NCBI RefSeq assembly: GCF_030263895.1
Contig: NZ_CP127161.1
Span: 1,426,001-1,490,000, forward strand
Length of the DNA: 64,000 nucleotides
Origin: Proteiniborus sp. MB09-C3
GTDB taxonomy: Bacteria > Bacillota > Clostridia > Tissierellales > Proteiniboraceae
Direction: 5' to 3'
This document shows positions 54,034-62,907 of the stretch, piece by piece. Below the pieces are notes generated by a model that made no database searches, had not been told where the DNA came from, and saw nothing but the letters and a program-made list of their open reading frames with translations. Numbering within the stretch: the stretch's first letter is position 1; every line of letters begins with the position of its first letter. The translations under genes were made by a program, and so were the position numbers.

Positions 54034-55606
54034 CGTATTCTATGAGCCTATCAAAGTTAATCCCATATATAAAGTTTGAATCAGAATTTTCAGCAGATGG
54101 AACGACATTGAAAAATGCTGTGTTTAAGCTGGGACTATAAAATATATTTTTATCTAAAACCTGACCTAATAGAGTAGATTCATTATCCTTTAGATTATGT
54201 AGGTATGCAGAATAATCAGTAGATGAGTTGTTTTTACTAATTATCAAAATATTTCCCTCATCAATAACAACGAACTTTCTTACATCTAAGTCAACAATTA
54301 ACCTTTCGTCATGTTCTTTTAAATCATACATATATAATTCAAATTTATCTTCTTTTTCTGGATTTTTAGTATACACTAATTCATCTTCACTGATAAACTC
54401 ACAACTAAATCCATAATCTATTTTCTTCAATCTTTTTTTATTTTCTTTTATGTAGATATTTGACACATCTTTATTATCATTTTTTTCAACAAACGCAAAT
54501 ATATCATCATAAGCATCAAAGCTGGTAACATTTACTCCTACGTTAAAAAGAACCTCTTGTTCATTTTTTTCTATATCAAATAATATTAGTGATGATTTGT
54601 TATCCTCGTCATTATTTACTCCATAAAGTAGATTATTATCCTTCCATTCAATATTCCAAGTGTGCTTATAATCCATTGGAGTAATCTTTTGTATTAGTTT
54701 GCTGTCTAAGTCTACAATATACAGATCCGAAAGCTTACCATTATGTTCGATAACTGCTAGCTTTTTAAAATCAGGACTAAACTTAGCTGAATAGACATAA
54801 TTATGCGTAGAATATACTTTTTGTTTTTCTAAACTATTGATATCATATAGCCAGATATTTTCTGTATCAGAATTTTCTACAGATTCTTTCTGAACATAGG
54901 CTATTAGATTATCCTTAGCAAAATCTAATATTTTTCCTTTATCTATTGTGTCTGATAATAGGATTGGCTTTGCTTCAATGAGTTCACCGTTATTTGAGTC
55001 TACCTTTGCTTTAAGCATATATATAGGACTGCTTGGATTGTCCTTTACAAAAGTATTATTTAGTTTTATATTCCATATGTATTTGTCATTTTCTTTAATA
55101 AGGCTTACACTTGGCATAGTATTGTTAGTGTATTTTAATTGAGTAAATATCTTATTAAGAACTTGTGACTTGTCAAATTTCAACTCAATAGGAGTATAAT
55201 TAGTAGGCACTATATTAAATTTTAAATCATTTAAGTCTGAATCCTCTATATCCATAATTTCAAGTGTAAACTGTGGAACTACTATATCTGTTTTTCCCCA
55301 ATCCCTTTTTATTGATGTGAATATATTTATTTCATTATTCACTCTGGATATGCTATCAATGCTAGCCATTGAGCATTCTACGACTCCTAAATTTACCAAG
55401 AAAAATCTACCTCGTTCTTTTCCAAGAACCTCTACATTTGGCATAATAGATTGAAAACCCTTTGATAAAATAGTTTTATCTACCTTATAGTCAATATTTG
55501 TTTCAACAGCAGTAGAAATGCTTGAGTCAGTTGATGATACATCATTCTTAGCTGTGCAAGCTGTCAACGCTAATACCATTGATAAATATAATATCTGCTT
55601 CTTCAT
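54020..55606 (-). CDS. Lipoprotein with TolB/WD40-like beta-propeller
   Basis: 528 aa: lipoprotein signal (LALTAC lipobox), an N-terminal beta region (to about 200), and a repeated propeller-like part with YVYSAKFSPDFKKLAVIEHNGKLSDLYIVDLD, WNIEWKDNNLLYGVNNDE and ELVYTKNPEKEDKFELYMYDLKE. This pattern is typical of TolB/DPP-IV-like propellers. Function unknown; extracellular and membrane-bound. ATG after GGGAGGG. Convergent with ctpA and divergent from uvrB. Confidence 0.75.
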   Translation of the reverse strand: MKKQILYLSMVLALTACTAKNDVSSTDSSISTAVETNIDYKVDKTILSKGFQSIMPNVEVLGKERGRFFLVNLGVVECSMASIDSISRVNNEINIFTSIKRDWGKTDIVVPQFTLEIMDIEDSDLNDLKFNIVPTNYTPIELKFDKSQVLNKIFTQLKYTNNTMPSVSLIKENDKYIWNIKLNNTFVKDNPSSPIYMLKAKVDSNNGELIEAKPILLSDTIDKGKILDFAKDNLIAYVQKESVENSDTENIWLYDINSLEKQKVYSTHNYVYSAKFSPDFKKLAVIEHNGKLSDLYIVDLDSKLIQKITPMDYKHTWNIEWKDNNLLYGVNNDEDNKSSLILFDIEKNEQEVLFNVGVNVTSFDAYDDIFAFVEKNDNKDVSNIYIKENKKRLKKIDYGFSCEFISEDELVYTKNPEKEDKFELYMYDLKEHDERLIVDLDVRKFVVIDEGNILIISKNNSSTDYSAYLHNLKDNESTLLGQVLDKNIFYSPSLNTAFFNVVPSAENSDSNFIYGINFDRLIEYEKDS

Positions 55607-55711
55607 TGAAAATTCCCTCCCAGCACTACAATTATATATTCCACACTAAAATTGAATAACCTGCCTAAATAAATAAAAATCTTTTTAAATACACAATATT
55701 TTTTTCGTATA

Positions 55712-55740
55712 TTGACTTATATAGAGACAAAATATATAAT
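55712..55740 (+). promoter_or_regulatory. Sigma-A promoter of uvrBA
   Basis: TTGACT (55712-55717), 17-base spacer, perfect TATAAT (55735-55740), with the LexA box immediately downstream. Confidence 0.75.
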
Positions 55741-55745
55741 TAAAA

Positions 55746-55759
55746 CGAACAAATGTTCC
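55746..55759. promoter_or_regulatory. LexA (DinR) box of uvrBA
   Basis: CGAACAAATGTTCC matches the Gram-positive SOS box CGAACRNRYGTTYG/C type (GAAC-N4-GTTC core perfect). It starts 6 bases after the -10 hexamer, so LexA would block the start site. uvrB is a classical SOS gene in Firmicutes. Confidence 0.8.
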
Positions 55760-55826
55760 AAGACATACTATCTTGTAAATATTTTTTGTGATATATATTA
55801 TTATTATCACTAATTGAGGTGATATT

Positions 55827-57800
55827 GTGAATAAATTTAAAATAAAATCTGAATTTAAACCTACTGGCGATCAGCCAAAAGCCATTGAAAAGTTAGTTTA
55901 TGGAATAAACAGCAACCTTATGCATCAAACACTTCTAGGTGTAACAGGATCTGGAAAAACCTTCACTATGGCAAATATTATTGAAAAAACTCAAAAACCA
56001 ACTCTTGTAATAGCCCACAATAAAACATTAGCAGCCCAGCTTACAAGTGAATTCAAGGAGTTTTTTCCTGATAATGCTGTAGAATATTTTGTGAGCTATT
56101 ATGATTATTACCAACCTGAAGCTTATGTACCCCATACTGACACATATATTGAAAAAGATGCATCGATAAATGATGAAATAGATAAACTAAGGCACTCTGC
56201 TACTGCTGCTTTATTTGAAAGAAGAGATGTAATAATAGTAGCCAGTGTATCCTGTATATACGGATTAGGAGACCCTATTGATTATGAAAATCTGGTTTTG
56301 TCATTAAGACCAGGCATGATAAAGGATAGAGATGAGATAATAAGAAAGCTTGTGGATATACAGTATGAAAGAAATGATATTAACTTTGTAAGGGGAACCT
56401 TTAGGGTTAGAGGAGATGTAGTAGAGATATTCCCTGCATCTTCAAATGAAAATGCTATTAGAGTTGAATTGTTTGGAGACGAAGTAGAAAGATTAACTGA
56501 AGTTAATGCCCTAACAGGAGAAATCATTGGGACAAGAAGCCATATCTCCATATTTCCTGCCTCTCACTACGCTACAAGTCCTGAGAAAATTGAAAGGGCA
56601 ATAAAAAGCATTGAAGAAGAGCTAGAAGAGAGACTAAAGGAATTGGCAATGGAGGATAAGCTTCTTGAAGCTCAAAGATTAAAGCAAAGGACAATGTATG
56701 ACATCGAAATGCTAAGAGAAATGGGATTCTGCCAGGGAATAGAAAACTATTCAAGACATATTAGTGCTAGGCCGCCTGGAAGCAAACCATATACATTATT
56801 AGACTATTTTCCAGATGATTTCCTTATATTCATTGATGAATCTCATGTAACCATTCCTCAGATTAGAGGAATGTATGCAGGAGATAAGTCTAGAAAGACT
56901 ACATTGGTGGATTATGGATTTAGGCTTCCATCTGCACTAGATAATAGACCTCTTCAATTTGATGAATTTGAGAAGCATATAAATCAGGCTGTATATGTAA
57001 GTGCTACTCCCGGACCTTATGAGCTGGAGCATTCTCAACAGATTGTGGAGCAAATTATCAGACCTACAGGACTGCTAGATCCAGAAGTTGAAGTTAGGTC
57101 CACAAAGAATCAGATAGATAATCTAGTTAAAGAGATAAATAGTAGAGCAGCTAAAAATGAAAGAGTTTTAGTAACTACTTTAACTAAAAAGATGTCAGAG
57201 GATTTGACCAATTATTTTAAAGAAATAGGAATAAAGGTTACTTATTTGCATTCAGATATTAAGACGATTGAAAGAATGGAAATAATAAGAGATCTTAGAG
57301 TAGGTAAATTCGATGTTTTAGTAGGAATTAACCTGTTAAGAGAAGGTCTAGATTTACCCGAAGTTTCTTTAGTTGCCATATTAGATGCAGATAAAGAAGG
57401 ATTTTTAAGATCTGAAACATCAATGGTACAGACAATCGGAAGAGCAGCTAGAAATTCAGAGGGTAAGGTTATAATGTATGCGGACAGCATTACAAACTCA
57501 ATGAGAAAGGCTATTGACGAAACTAATAGAAGAAGATATTTACAAATTGGACATAACAAAGAACACAATATTATTCCTCAAACAATTAAAAAAGGAATTA
57601 GAGATGTTATAGAGGCTACAAAGGTTGCAGAAGACCATGAAAGATATGGATATGATAGTGAAAAAGAAATGAACAGAGATGAACTAACGGCTCTTATGAA
57701 AAACCTTGAAATTGAAATGTTTGAGGCTGCCGAAAATCTACAGTTTGAGAGAGCTGCAGAATTAAGAGATAAAATCAGCGAGTTGAAAAAGAAAATATAA
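55827..57800 (+). CDS. uvrB: Excinuclease ABC subunit B
   Basis: 657 aa, complete: Walker [11 protein letters not shown], the beta-hairpin region [20 protein letters not shown], DEExH-like [11 protein letters not shown], helicase motif QTIGRAARN and a C-terminal UVR domain ([24 protein letters not shown]) that contacts UvrC. Loads onto damage verified by UvrA in nucleotide excision repair. GTG start after GAGGTGAT. Followed 28 bases later by uvrA; SOS control inferred from the LexA box. Confidence 0.97.
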   Translation: MNKFKIKSEFKPTGDQPKAIEKLVYGINSNLMHQTLLGVTGSGKTFTMANIIEKTQKPTLVIAHNKTLAAQLTSEFKEFFPDNAVEYFVSYYDYYQPEAYVPHTDTYIEKDASINDEIDKLRHSATAALFERRDVIIVASVSCIYGLGDPIDYENLVLSLRPGMIKDRDEIIRKLVDIQYERNDINFVRGTFRVRGDVVEIFPASSNENAIRVELFGDEVERLTEVNALTGEIIGTRSHISIFPASHYATSPEKIERAIKSIEEELEERLKELAMEDKLLEAQRLKQRTMYDIEMLREMGFCQGIENYSRHISARPPGSKPYTLLDYFPDDFLIFIDESHVTIPQIRGMYAGDKSRKTTLVDYGFRLPSALDNRPLQFDEFEKHINQAVYVSATPGPYELEHSQQIVEQIIRPTGLLDPEVEVRSTKNQIDNLVKEINSRAAKNERVLVTTLTKKMSEDLTNYFKEIGIKVTYLHSDIKTIERMEIIRDLRVGKFDVLVGINLLREGLDLPEVSLVAILDADKEGFLRSETSMVQTIGRAARNSEGKVIMYADSITNSMRKAIDETNRRRYLQIGHNKEHNIIPQTIKKGIRDVIEATKVAEDHERYGYDSEKEMNRDELTALMKNLEIEMFEAAENLQFERAAELRDKISELKKKI

Positions 57801-57828
57801 ATACTCAGATAAAAGACGAGGTGCAAAC

Positions 57829-60654
57829 ATGTTAAAGGACAAAATAATAATAAGAGGAGCCAAAGAACATAATCTAAAGAATATCAGTATAGAACTCCCA
57901 AGAAATAAATTCATTGTACTAACAGGACTAAGTGGTTCTGGGAAATCCTCTCTTGCATTTGACACCATATACGCAGAAGGACAACGAAGATATGTAGAAA
58001 GCCTTTCTGCTTATGCTAGGCAGTTTTTAGGGCAAATGGAAAAGCCAGATGTAGAATATATAGAAGGGTTATCACCTGCTATATCAATAGATCAAAAGAC
58101 AACGAGCAAAAATCCAAGATCTACAGTTGGAACGGTAACAGAGATTTATGACTATTTAAGACTTTTATATGCTAGGGTAGGTACACCACATTGCTATAAA
58201 TGTGGAAAGGAGATTTCTTCCCAAACTATTGACCAAATGGTAGATCAAATATTATCCCTTGAGGAGAAAACCAAGATTCAACTACTTTCGCCAATTGTCA
58301 GAGGACGTAAGGGAGAGCATCAAAAAGTACTGGAAGGAATAAGAAAGGAAGGCTTTGTCAGGGTTAGAGTAGATGGAGAAGTGATGGAAATAACCGATGA
58401 CATAAAACTAGAGAAAAATAAAAAGCATTCCATAGAGGTAATAGTAGATAGAATAATAGTGAAGGAAGGAATAGAGCAGAGACTGACAGATTCTCTTGAG
58501 ACTGCCCTAAAGCTTTCCGACGGACTTGTAATAGTAGATGTAATGGAGAAAGAAGAGTTGCTTTTTAGTCAAAAGCTTTCATGTCCAGACTGTGGAATAG
58601 GAATAGACGAATTAGCACCAAGAGTATTTTCATTTAACAGTCCTTTTGGAATGTGTCCAACCTGTAATGGCTTAGGAAGTTATATGAAAATAGACCCTGA
58701 ACTAATTATTCCTAATAAAAATATATCGATTAACCAAGGAGCTATAGCACCTTATTCTAATACATCTGATGACACATATTACTTTAAAATGTTCAAGGCT
58801 ATAGCGGACTATCATGGATTTAGTCTAGATGCCCCTATTGGAGATGCTCCTAAGGGACTAATAGATGATATACTTTATGGAACGGATGGAAGAGAAGTAG
58901 AGTTTGAATTTGATAGCAGATTTGGTGGATGGAGAACCTATAAGGCACCCTTTGAAGGAGTAATTCCTAATCTAGAGAGAAGATATGGAGAAACAAACTC
59001 TGATTATATGAGAGATAAAATAGAAGGCTTTATGAGTATTATTCCATGTCCTGACTGTGGTGGAGCTAGACTAAAACCAGAGGCTCTTGCAGTAACAGTT
59101 GGAGGACTTAACATCTCTGAATATACTAATATGTCAGTTAGACAAGCAATAGAATTTATTAATGATCTAAAGCTTACTGAAATGCAAGAAAAGATTGCTC
59201 ATCAAGTATTAAAGGAAATAAGAGAAAGGCTAAGGTTTCTTGTGGATGTGGGGTTAGACTATCTTACATTATCAAGAAATGCAGGAACTCTTTCTGGTGG
59301 AGAATCACAGAGAATTAGACTGGCAACTCAAATTGGTTCAAGTCTAGTTGGAGTTCTTTATGTACTAGATGAGCCTAGTATTGGATTGCATCAAAGAGAT
59401 AATGATAGGCTATTAAAAACCCTTCGAAATCTTACAGATTTAGGGAATACATTGATAGTAGTAGAGCATGACGAAGATACTATGTATTGTGCTGACCATA
59501 TAGTAGATATAGGACCAGGTGCAGGCGTTCATGGTGGATATGTAATAGCAGAGGGAACTCTTGATGATATTAAAAATTGTGAAGAATCTATTACTGGACA
59601 ATATTTAAGCGGTAAAAAGAAAATAGAAATTCCTAAGAAGAGAAGAAAGCCAAATGGAAAATGGGTTGAAATAATAGGTGCAGCAGAAAACAATTTAAAG
59701 AATATAGATGTAAAGATTCCTTTAGGAGTATTTACTTCTATAACCGGAGTGTCAGGCTCTGGTAAAAGTACTTTAGTTAACGAAATACTATACAAAAGCT
59801 TAGCACAGGAGTTGCACAATTCTAAAAACAGACCTGGAAAACACAAGGCAATTCTTGGAACTCAACATATAGACAAGATTATTGACATTGACCAATCGCC
59901 TATAGGAAGGACTCCAAGGTCGAACCCTGCAACTTATACAGGAGTTTTTGATCAAATTAGGGATATATTTGCCATGACTCCAGAGGCTAAGACCAGAGGT
60001 TATAGTAAAGGAAGATTTAGCTTTAACGTAAAGGGAGGAAGATGTGAAGCCTGCAAGGGAGATGGTATACTAAAAATAGAGATGCATTTCCTTCCAGATG
60101 TATATGTTCCGTGTGAGGTATGTAAAGGCAAGAGATATAATAGAGAAACTTTACAGGTAAAATATAAAGGAAAAACCATATCAGATATATTAGATATGAC
60201 TGTAGAGGAAGCTATGGACTTTTTCGACAGCATACCAAGTATAAAGAGGAAGATAGAGACTATGTATGAAGTAGGCTTAGGCTATATAAAGCTTGGCCAG
60301 CCGTCAACACAGCTTTCAGGTGGAGAGGCACAGAGAGTTAAGCTAGCTACAGAGCTTAGCAAGAGAAGTACAGGTAAAACCTTGTATATACTTGATGAAC
60401 CTACAACAGGACTTCATATAGCAGATATACACAAGCTTATAAAAGTGTTAAACAAGCTAGTTGATGCTGGAAATGCTGTAGTAGTCATAGAGCACAATTT
60501 AGATGTGATAAAAACCTCAGATTATATAATTGATTTAGGTCCAGAAGGTGGGGACAAGGGTGGTACAATAATAGCTCAAGGAACACCAGAAGAAATATGC
60601 AAGGTTAAAGAGTCTTATACTGGACATTTCTTGAAAAAAGTATTAGAAAAATAG
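57829..60654 (+). CDS. uvrA: Excinuclease ABC subunit A
   Basis: 941 aa, complete: two ABC ATPase modules with Walker [10 protein letters not shown] and GVSGSGKST, signatures [12 protein letters not shown] and [12 protein letters not shown], and zinc sites [21 protein letters not shown] and CEACKGDG...CEVCKG. It scans DNA for bulky lesions with UvrB. ATG after GAGGTG. Co-transcribed with uvrB from the SOS promoter. Confidence 0.97.
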   Translation: MLKDKIIIRGAKEHNLKNISIELPRNKFIVLTGLSGSGKSSLAFDTIYAEGQRRYVESLSAYARQFLGQMEKPDVEYIEGLSPAISIDQKTTSKNPRSTVGTVTEIYDYLRLLYARVGTPHCYKCGKEISSQTIDQMVDQILSLEEKTKIQLLSPIVRGRKGEHQKVLEGIRKEGFVRVRVDGEVMEITDDIKLEKNKKHSIEVIVDRIIVKEGIEQRLTDSLETALKLSDGLVIVDVMEKEELLFSQKLSCPDCGIGIDELAPRVFSFNSPFGMCPTCNGLGSYMKIDPELIIPNKNISINQGAIAPYSNTSDDTYYFKMFKAIADYHGFSLDAPIGDAPKGLIDDILYGTDGREVEFEFDSRFGGWRTYKAPFEGVIPNLERRYGETNSDYMRDKIEGFMSIIPCPDCGGARLKPEALAVTVGGLNISEYTNMSVRQAIEFINDLKLTEMQEKIAHQVLKEIRERLRFLVDVGLDYLTLSRNAGTLSGGESQRIRLATQIGSSLVGVLYVLDEPSIGLHQRDNDRLLKTLRNLTDLGNTLIVVEHDEDTMYCADHIVDIGPGAGVHGGYVIAEGTLDDIKNCEESITGQYLSGKKKIEIPKKRRKPNGKWVEIIGAAENNLKNIDVKIPLGVFTSITGVSGSGKSTLVNEILYKSLAQELHNSKNRPGKHKAILGTQHIDKIIDIDQSPIGRTPRSNPATYTGVFDQIRDIFAMTPEAKTRGYSKGRFSFNVKGGRCEACKGDGILKIEMHFLPDVYVPCEVCKGKRYNRETLQVKYKGKTISDILDMTVEEAMDFFDSIPSIKRKIETMYEVGLGYIKLGQPSTQLSGGEAQRVKLATELSKRSTGKTLYILDEPTTGLHIADIHKLIKVLNKLVDAGNAVVVIEHNLDVIKTSDYIIDLGPEGGDKGGTIIAQGTPEEICKVKESYTGHFLKKVLEK

Positions 60655-60666
60655 AATATTTGAATA

Positions 60667-60717
60667 AACTCCTCTAATTTGTCAAAACTTATAGTATAAC
60701 AAATTAGGGGGTTTTTT
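60667..60717 (+). terminator. Terminator of uvrBA overlapping the next ribosome site
   Basis: AACTCCTCTAATTTGT (60667-60682) pairs with ACAAATTAGGGGG... (60699-60713), then TTTTTT. The AGGGGG of the 3' arm is also the only ribosome site for ATG 60721, so folding both ends uvrA transcription and hides that site. Confidence 0.75.
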
Positions 60718-60720
60718 ATT

Positions 60721-61263
60721 ATGAAAAAGGGTTTAATGATTCTATTGATTGGAATAATTATATTATTATCAGCTACATCCTTTGCAGGAGGATATTTTAA
60801 AAGAATAGATGTACTAATAAATGGAACTAAAATAGAGGTAGATGGGAAAAAAATAGAGACAGATACAGAGCCATTTATATATAATAGTAGAACTTTTGTT
60901 CCAATAAGAGCAGTATCAGAAGGTCTAGGCTGTGAAGTAAAATGGGATGATAATACAAGCAGTGTTATAATAAACAGATATAAGGATTTTCCAGAATGTG
61001 ACTATTTGAATGGAGAAATATTTGTATATGGAATAATAACAAAAATAGATCATGAAAATAGAACCATAGAAATAGAACAGCATATAGATGACAATACCAT
61101 AGATATAACACCTATATTGACAGTAAAAGAGGAAGCAATTATAATTTTTCAAAGAAACGACAAAGCTATGAATATTGATTTCAGTGATTTGAAATGTGGA
61201 GATGTCTTAGGAGGAATTATTGATAAGGAAGGATACATAAGAGGAATTATAATGAATTTTTAG
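60721..61263 (+). CDS. Exported stalk-domain protein (copper amine oxidase N-terminal-like)
   Basis: 180 aa: signal peptide (about 1-22), then a copper-amine-oxidase-N-like stalk domain (DVLINGTKIEVDGKKIETDTEPF, SRTFVPIRAVSEGLGCEVKWDDNTSSVIINR) and a small C-terminal beta domain. Such domains are common in extracellular proteins of Clostridia and probably bind wall components; no enzyme is attached. Its ribosome site is inside the uvrA terminator. Confidence 0.8.
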   Translation: MKKGLMILLIGIIILLSATSFAGGYFKRIDVLINGTKIEVDGKKIETDTEPFIYNSRTFVPIRAVSEGLGCEVKWDDNTSSVIINRYKDFPECDYLNGEIFVYGIITKIDHENRTIEIEQHIDDNTIDITPILTVKEEAIIIFQRNDKAMNIDFSDLKCGDVLGGIIDKEGYIRGIIMNF

Positions 61264-61422
61264 TTGTATCATAAGATATTGCAAGATAAACTGTAAATCT
61301 GCAAGATAAATGTATTTTTAAAAATAAAGCATTTGCGTATTTTTAAACCGTCTATGTTTTTATAAGAATTTTTATAGTATAATACTATATGACATAATTT
61401 TATAATGACTAGGAGGTTGAAA

Positions 61423-61668
61423 ATGTACGAATATTTAACTACAGGAGTTTGTTCAAAAAACATAAGATTTGAAGTAGAAAACAATATTTTAAAAAATGTT
61501 GCTTTTACAGGAGGATGTAATGGAAATTTAAAAGCTATTTCAATACTTGTTGAAGGAATGGAAGTAGATAAAGTAATAGAGCTATTATCTGGAGTAAATT
61601 GTGGCCCTAGAGATACTTCTTGTGCAGACCAGCTAACAAAGGCTCTGATTCAATTTAAGAATAAATAA
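61423..61668 (+). CDS. TSCPD-domain small protein (TIGR03905 type)
   Basis: 81 aa: YEYLTTGVCSKNIRFEVENN, FTGGCNGNLKAI and CGPRDTSCADQLTKAL at the C-terminus. The TSCPD domain occurs at the end of some ribonucleotide reductases and as free small proteins with conserved Cys; function of the free form is not established. ATG 61423 lies after AGGAGG; ATG 61405 in frame precedes that site. Confidence 0.85.
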   Translation: MYEYLTTGVCSKNIRFEVENNILKNVAFTGGCNGNLKAISILVEGMEVDKVIELLSGVNCGPRDTSCADQLTKALIQFKNK

Positions 61669-61740
61669 GGCTTTTATATTTGAAATTGCTGTTAAATTAT
61701 TTTTAAATGTGAAAATGTATAGTTCTAATAAAATTAAAGG

Positions 61741-61776
61741 CAAGCTATTTAATTATACGTATAATTAAATAGCTTG
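61741..61776. repeat. Perfect 36-base palindrome
   Basis: CAAGCTATTTAATTATAC and its exact reverse complement abut with no spacer. It lies 73 bases after the TSCPD gene; as RNA it would form a hairpin that may terminate transcription, although only a short T-containing tail follows. Confidence 0.6.
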
Positions 61777-61845
61777 TTAATTTGAGTAAAGCATTATTTT
61801 TTTATATTACCGGTCGTTGGTTTATCCTTGTATCCATTCACTTTT

Positions 61846-61956
61846 TTAAATTCCCATAAACAAGGTATCAGTATATTTTCCATCTACAAAGAAGTTTTCT
61901 CTTATTCGACCTTCTTCTTTAAATCCACATTTTTTCTTATGTAGTGTGATGTAGAA
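61846..61956 (-). pseudogene. GNAT acetyltransferase C-terminal remnant
   Basis: On the minus strand an open stretch reads HKKKCGFKEEGRIRENFFVD, then GKYTDTLFMGI and a stop. This is the typical RimJ/RimL-type GNAT end (GFxEEGRxRE...G.Y.D...). It begins after an in-frame TAG with no start codon or ribosome site, so only about 36 codons survive. Confidence 0.65.
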
Positions 61957-62037
61957 CTAAAAAAGGCTATTTATGCAATACATGTCATATTCAATAAATT
62001 CGATAGAGAAGTAGCCGTTAGTATAAGCTGGAAATCC

Positions 62038-62487
62038 TCATTCTATAGCCTTTTCAATCAAAGCTCTCAAGTTTCTTTCAAATTCAATATTGTTATCAGG
62101 CTCTCTTTTTTTAGATTTCGTATAATATTTATGTTTTCTACGTAGTTCGCTGTTAATATGTCTCCTTCTTAAAAGTTCATCTATATTATCCTTAGATATG
62201 ATAAGTCCATTTTGATTGATGCATATACCGAGCTTTGATAGAACCATGGCAGCAAGACCATAATCTTGAGTCACAATAATATCATTTTTTTCAGTAATGT
62301 TTACTATATAGTAGTCAGCACTATCTGGAGCAAGATCAACTGTAACTATTGTAGCATAATCATCGTAGATTTCATGTGCATAATTTTTTACTACAGTAAC
62401 TCCTATCTTATATTCTTTGGCTATTTTAATAGTTAAATCCACAACAGGACAACCATCAGAATCTATAATTATCTTCATTTTTATCAT
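62038..62487 (-). CDS. YaiI/YqxD family protein (DUF188, UPF0178)
   Basis: 149 aa: KIIIDSDGCPVVDLTIKIA at the N-terminus, DLAPDSADYYIVN, VTQDYGLAAMVLSKLG and the basic RRRHINSELRRKHKY near the C-terminus. The acidic residues (DSDGCP, D..PDSAD, TQDYGLA) resemble a PIN-like nuclease fold; activity is not established. ATG 62487 follows AAAGGTG; a longer start at 62517 precedes that site. Confidence 0.87.
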   Translation of the reverse strand: MIKMKIIIDSDGCPVVDLTIKIAKEYKIGVTVVKNYAHEIYDDYATIVTVDLAPDSADYYIVNITEKNDIIVTQDYGLAAMVLSKLGICINQNGLIISKDNIDELLRRRHINSELRRKHKYYTKSKKREPDNNIEFERNLRALIEKAIE

Positions 62488-62572
62488 CCTTGCTTCACCT
62501 TTATTTAGTATATCCATTATATCAAATAAAGCGAAATAAATGAAGCAGGGTAACGAAGCAATGCTTTATCAG

Positions 62573-62612
62573 TAAAAAAACAAGGAGTTAGGTATCTCCA
62601 TAAACTCCCTGT
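62573..62612 (-). terminator. Terminator of the molbindin gene
   Basis: ACAAGGAGTT (62580-62589) and AACTCCCTGT (62603-62612), with seven As at 62574-62580 giving a T run on the minus strand. Confidence 0.75.
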
Positions 62613-62625
62613 TCTAGTATTGCTA

Positions 62626-62829
62626 TTATTTCATAATCATAACTGAAGTAGCTTTGACCAAAGCTATAACATTATCACCTACATTTAAGTTAAGTGAATC
62701 TGCAGAACCTGTAGTTATGACACTCACCATAGTTTGACCATTGACGTCTAAAGTCACTTCTGTTGAAACTGGTCCTTTCTTTAGATTGGTAATCTTAGCA
62801 TTTAGTTGATTTCTTGCAGATATTTGCAT
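62626..62829 (-). CDS. Molbindin / TOBE (Mop) domain protein
   Basis: 67 aa, a single Mop domain: SARNQLNAKITNLKKGPVSTEVTLDVNG, SVITTGSADSLNLNVGD and VIALVKATSVMIMK. Such proteins bind molybdate or tungstate as storage or sensing proteins. ATG after TTGGAGG. Monocistronic, with its own terminator; no modABC is in the window. Confidence 0.9.
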   Translation of the reverse strand: MQISARNQLNAKITNLKKGPVSTEVTLDVNGQTMVSVITTGSADSLNLNVGDNVIALVKATSVMIMK

Positions 62830-62907
62830 ATGTATTCCTCCAAGTTGGTATATTTTATAATAATATACCCAAAGCCTATAAAGGTATTCAATGATTTAAA
62901 TATCATA

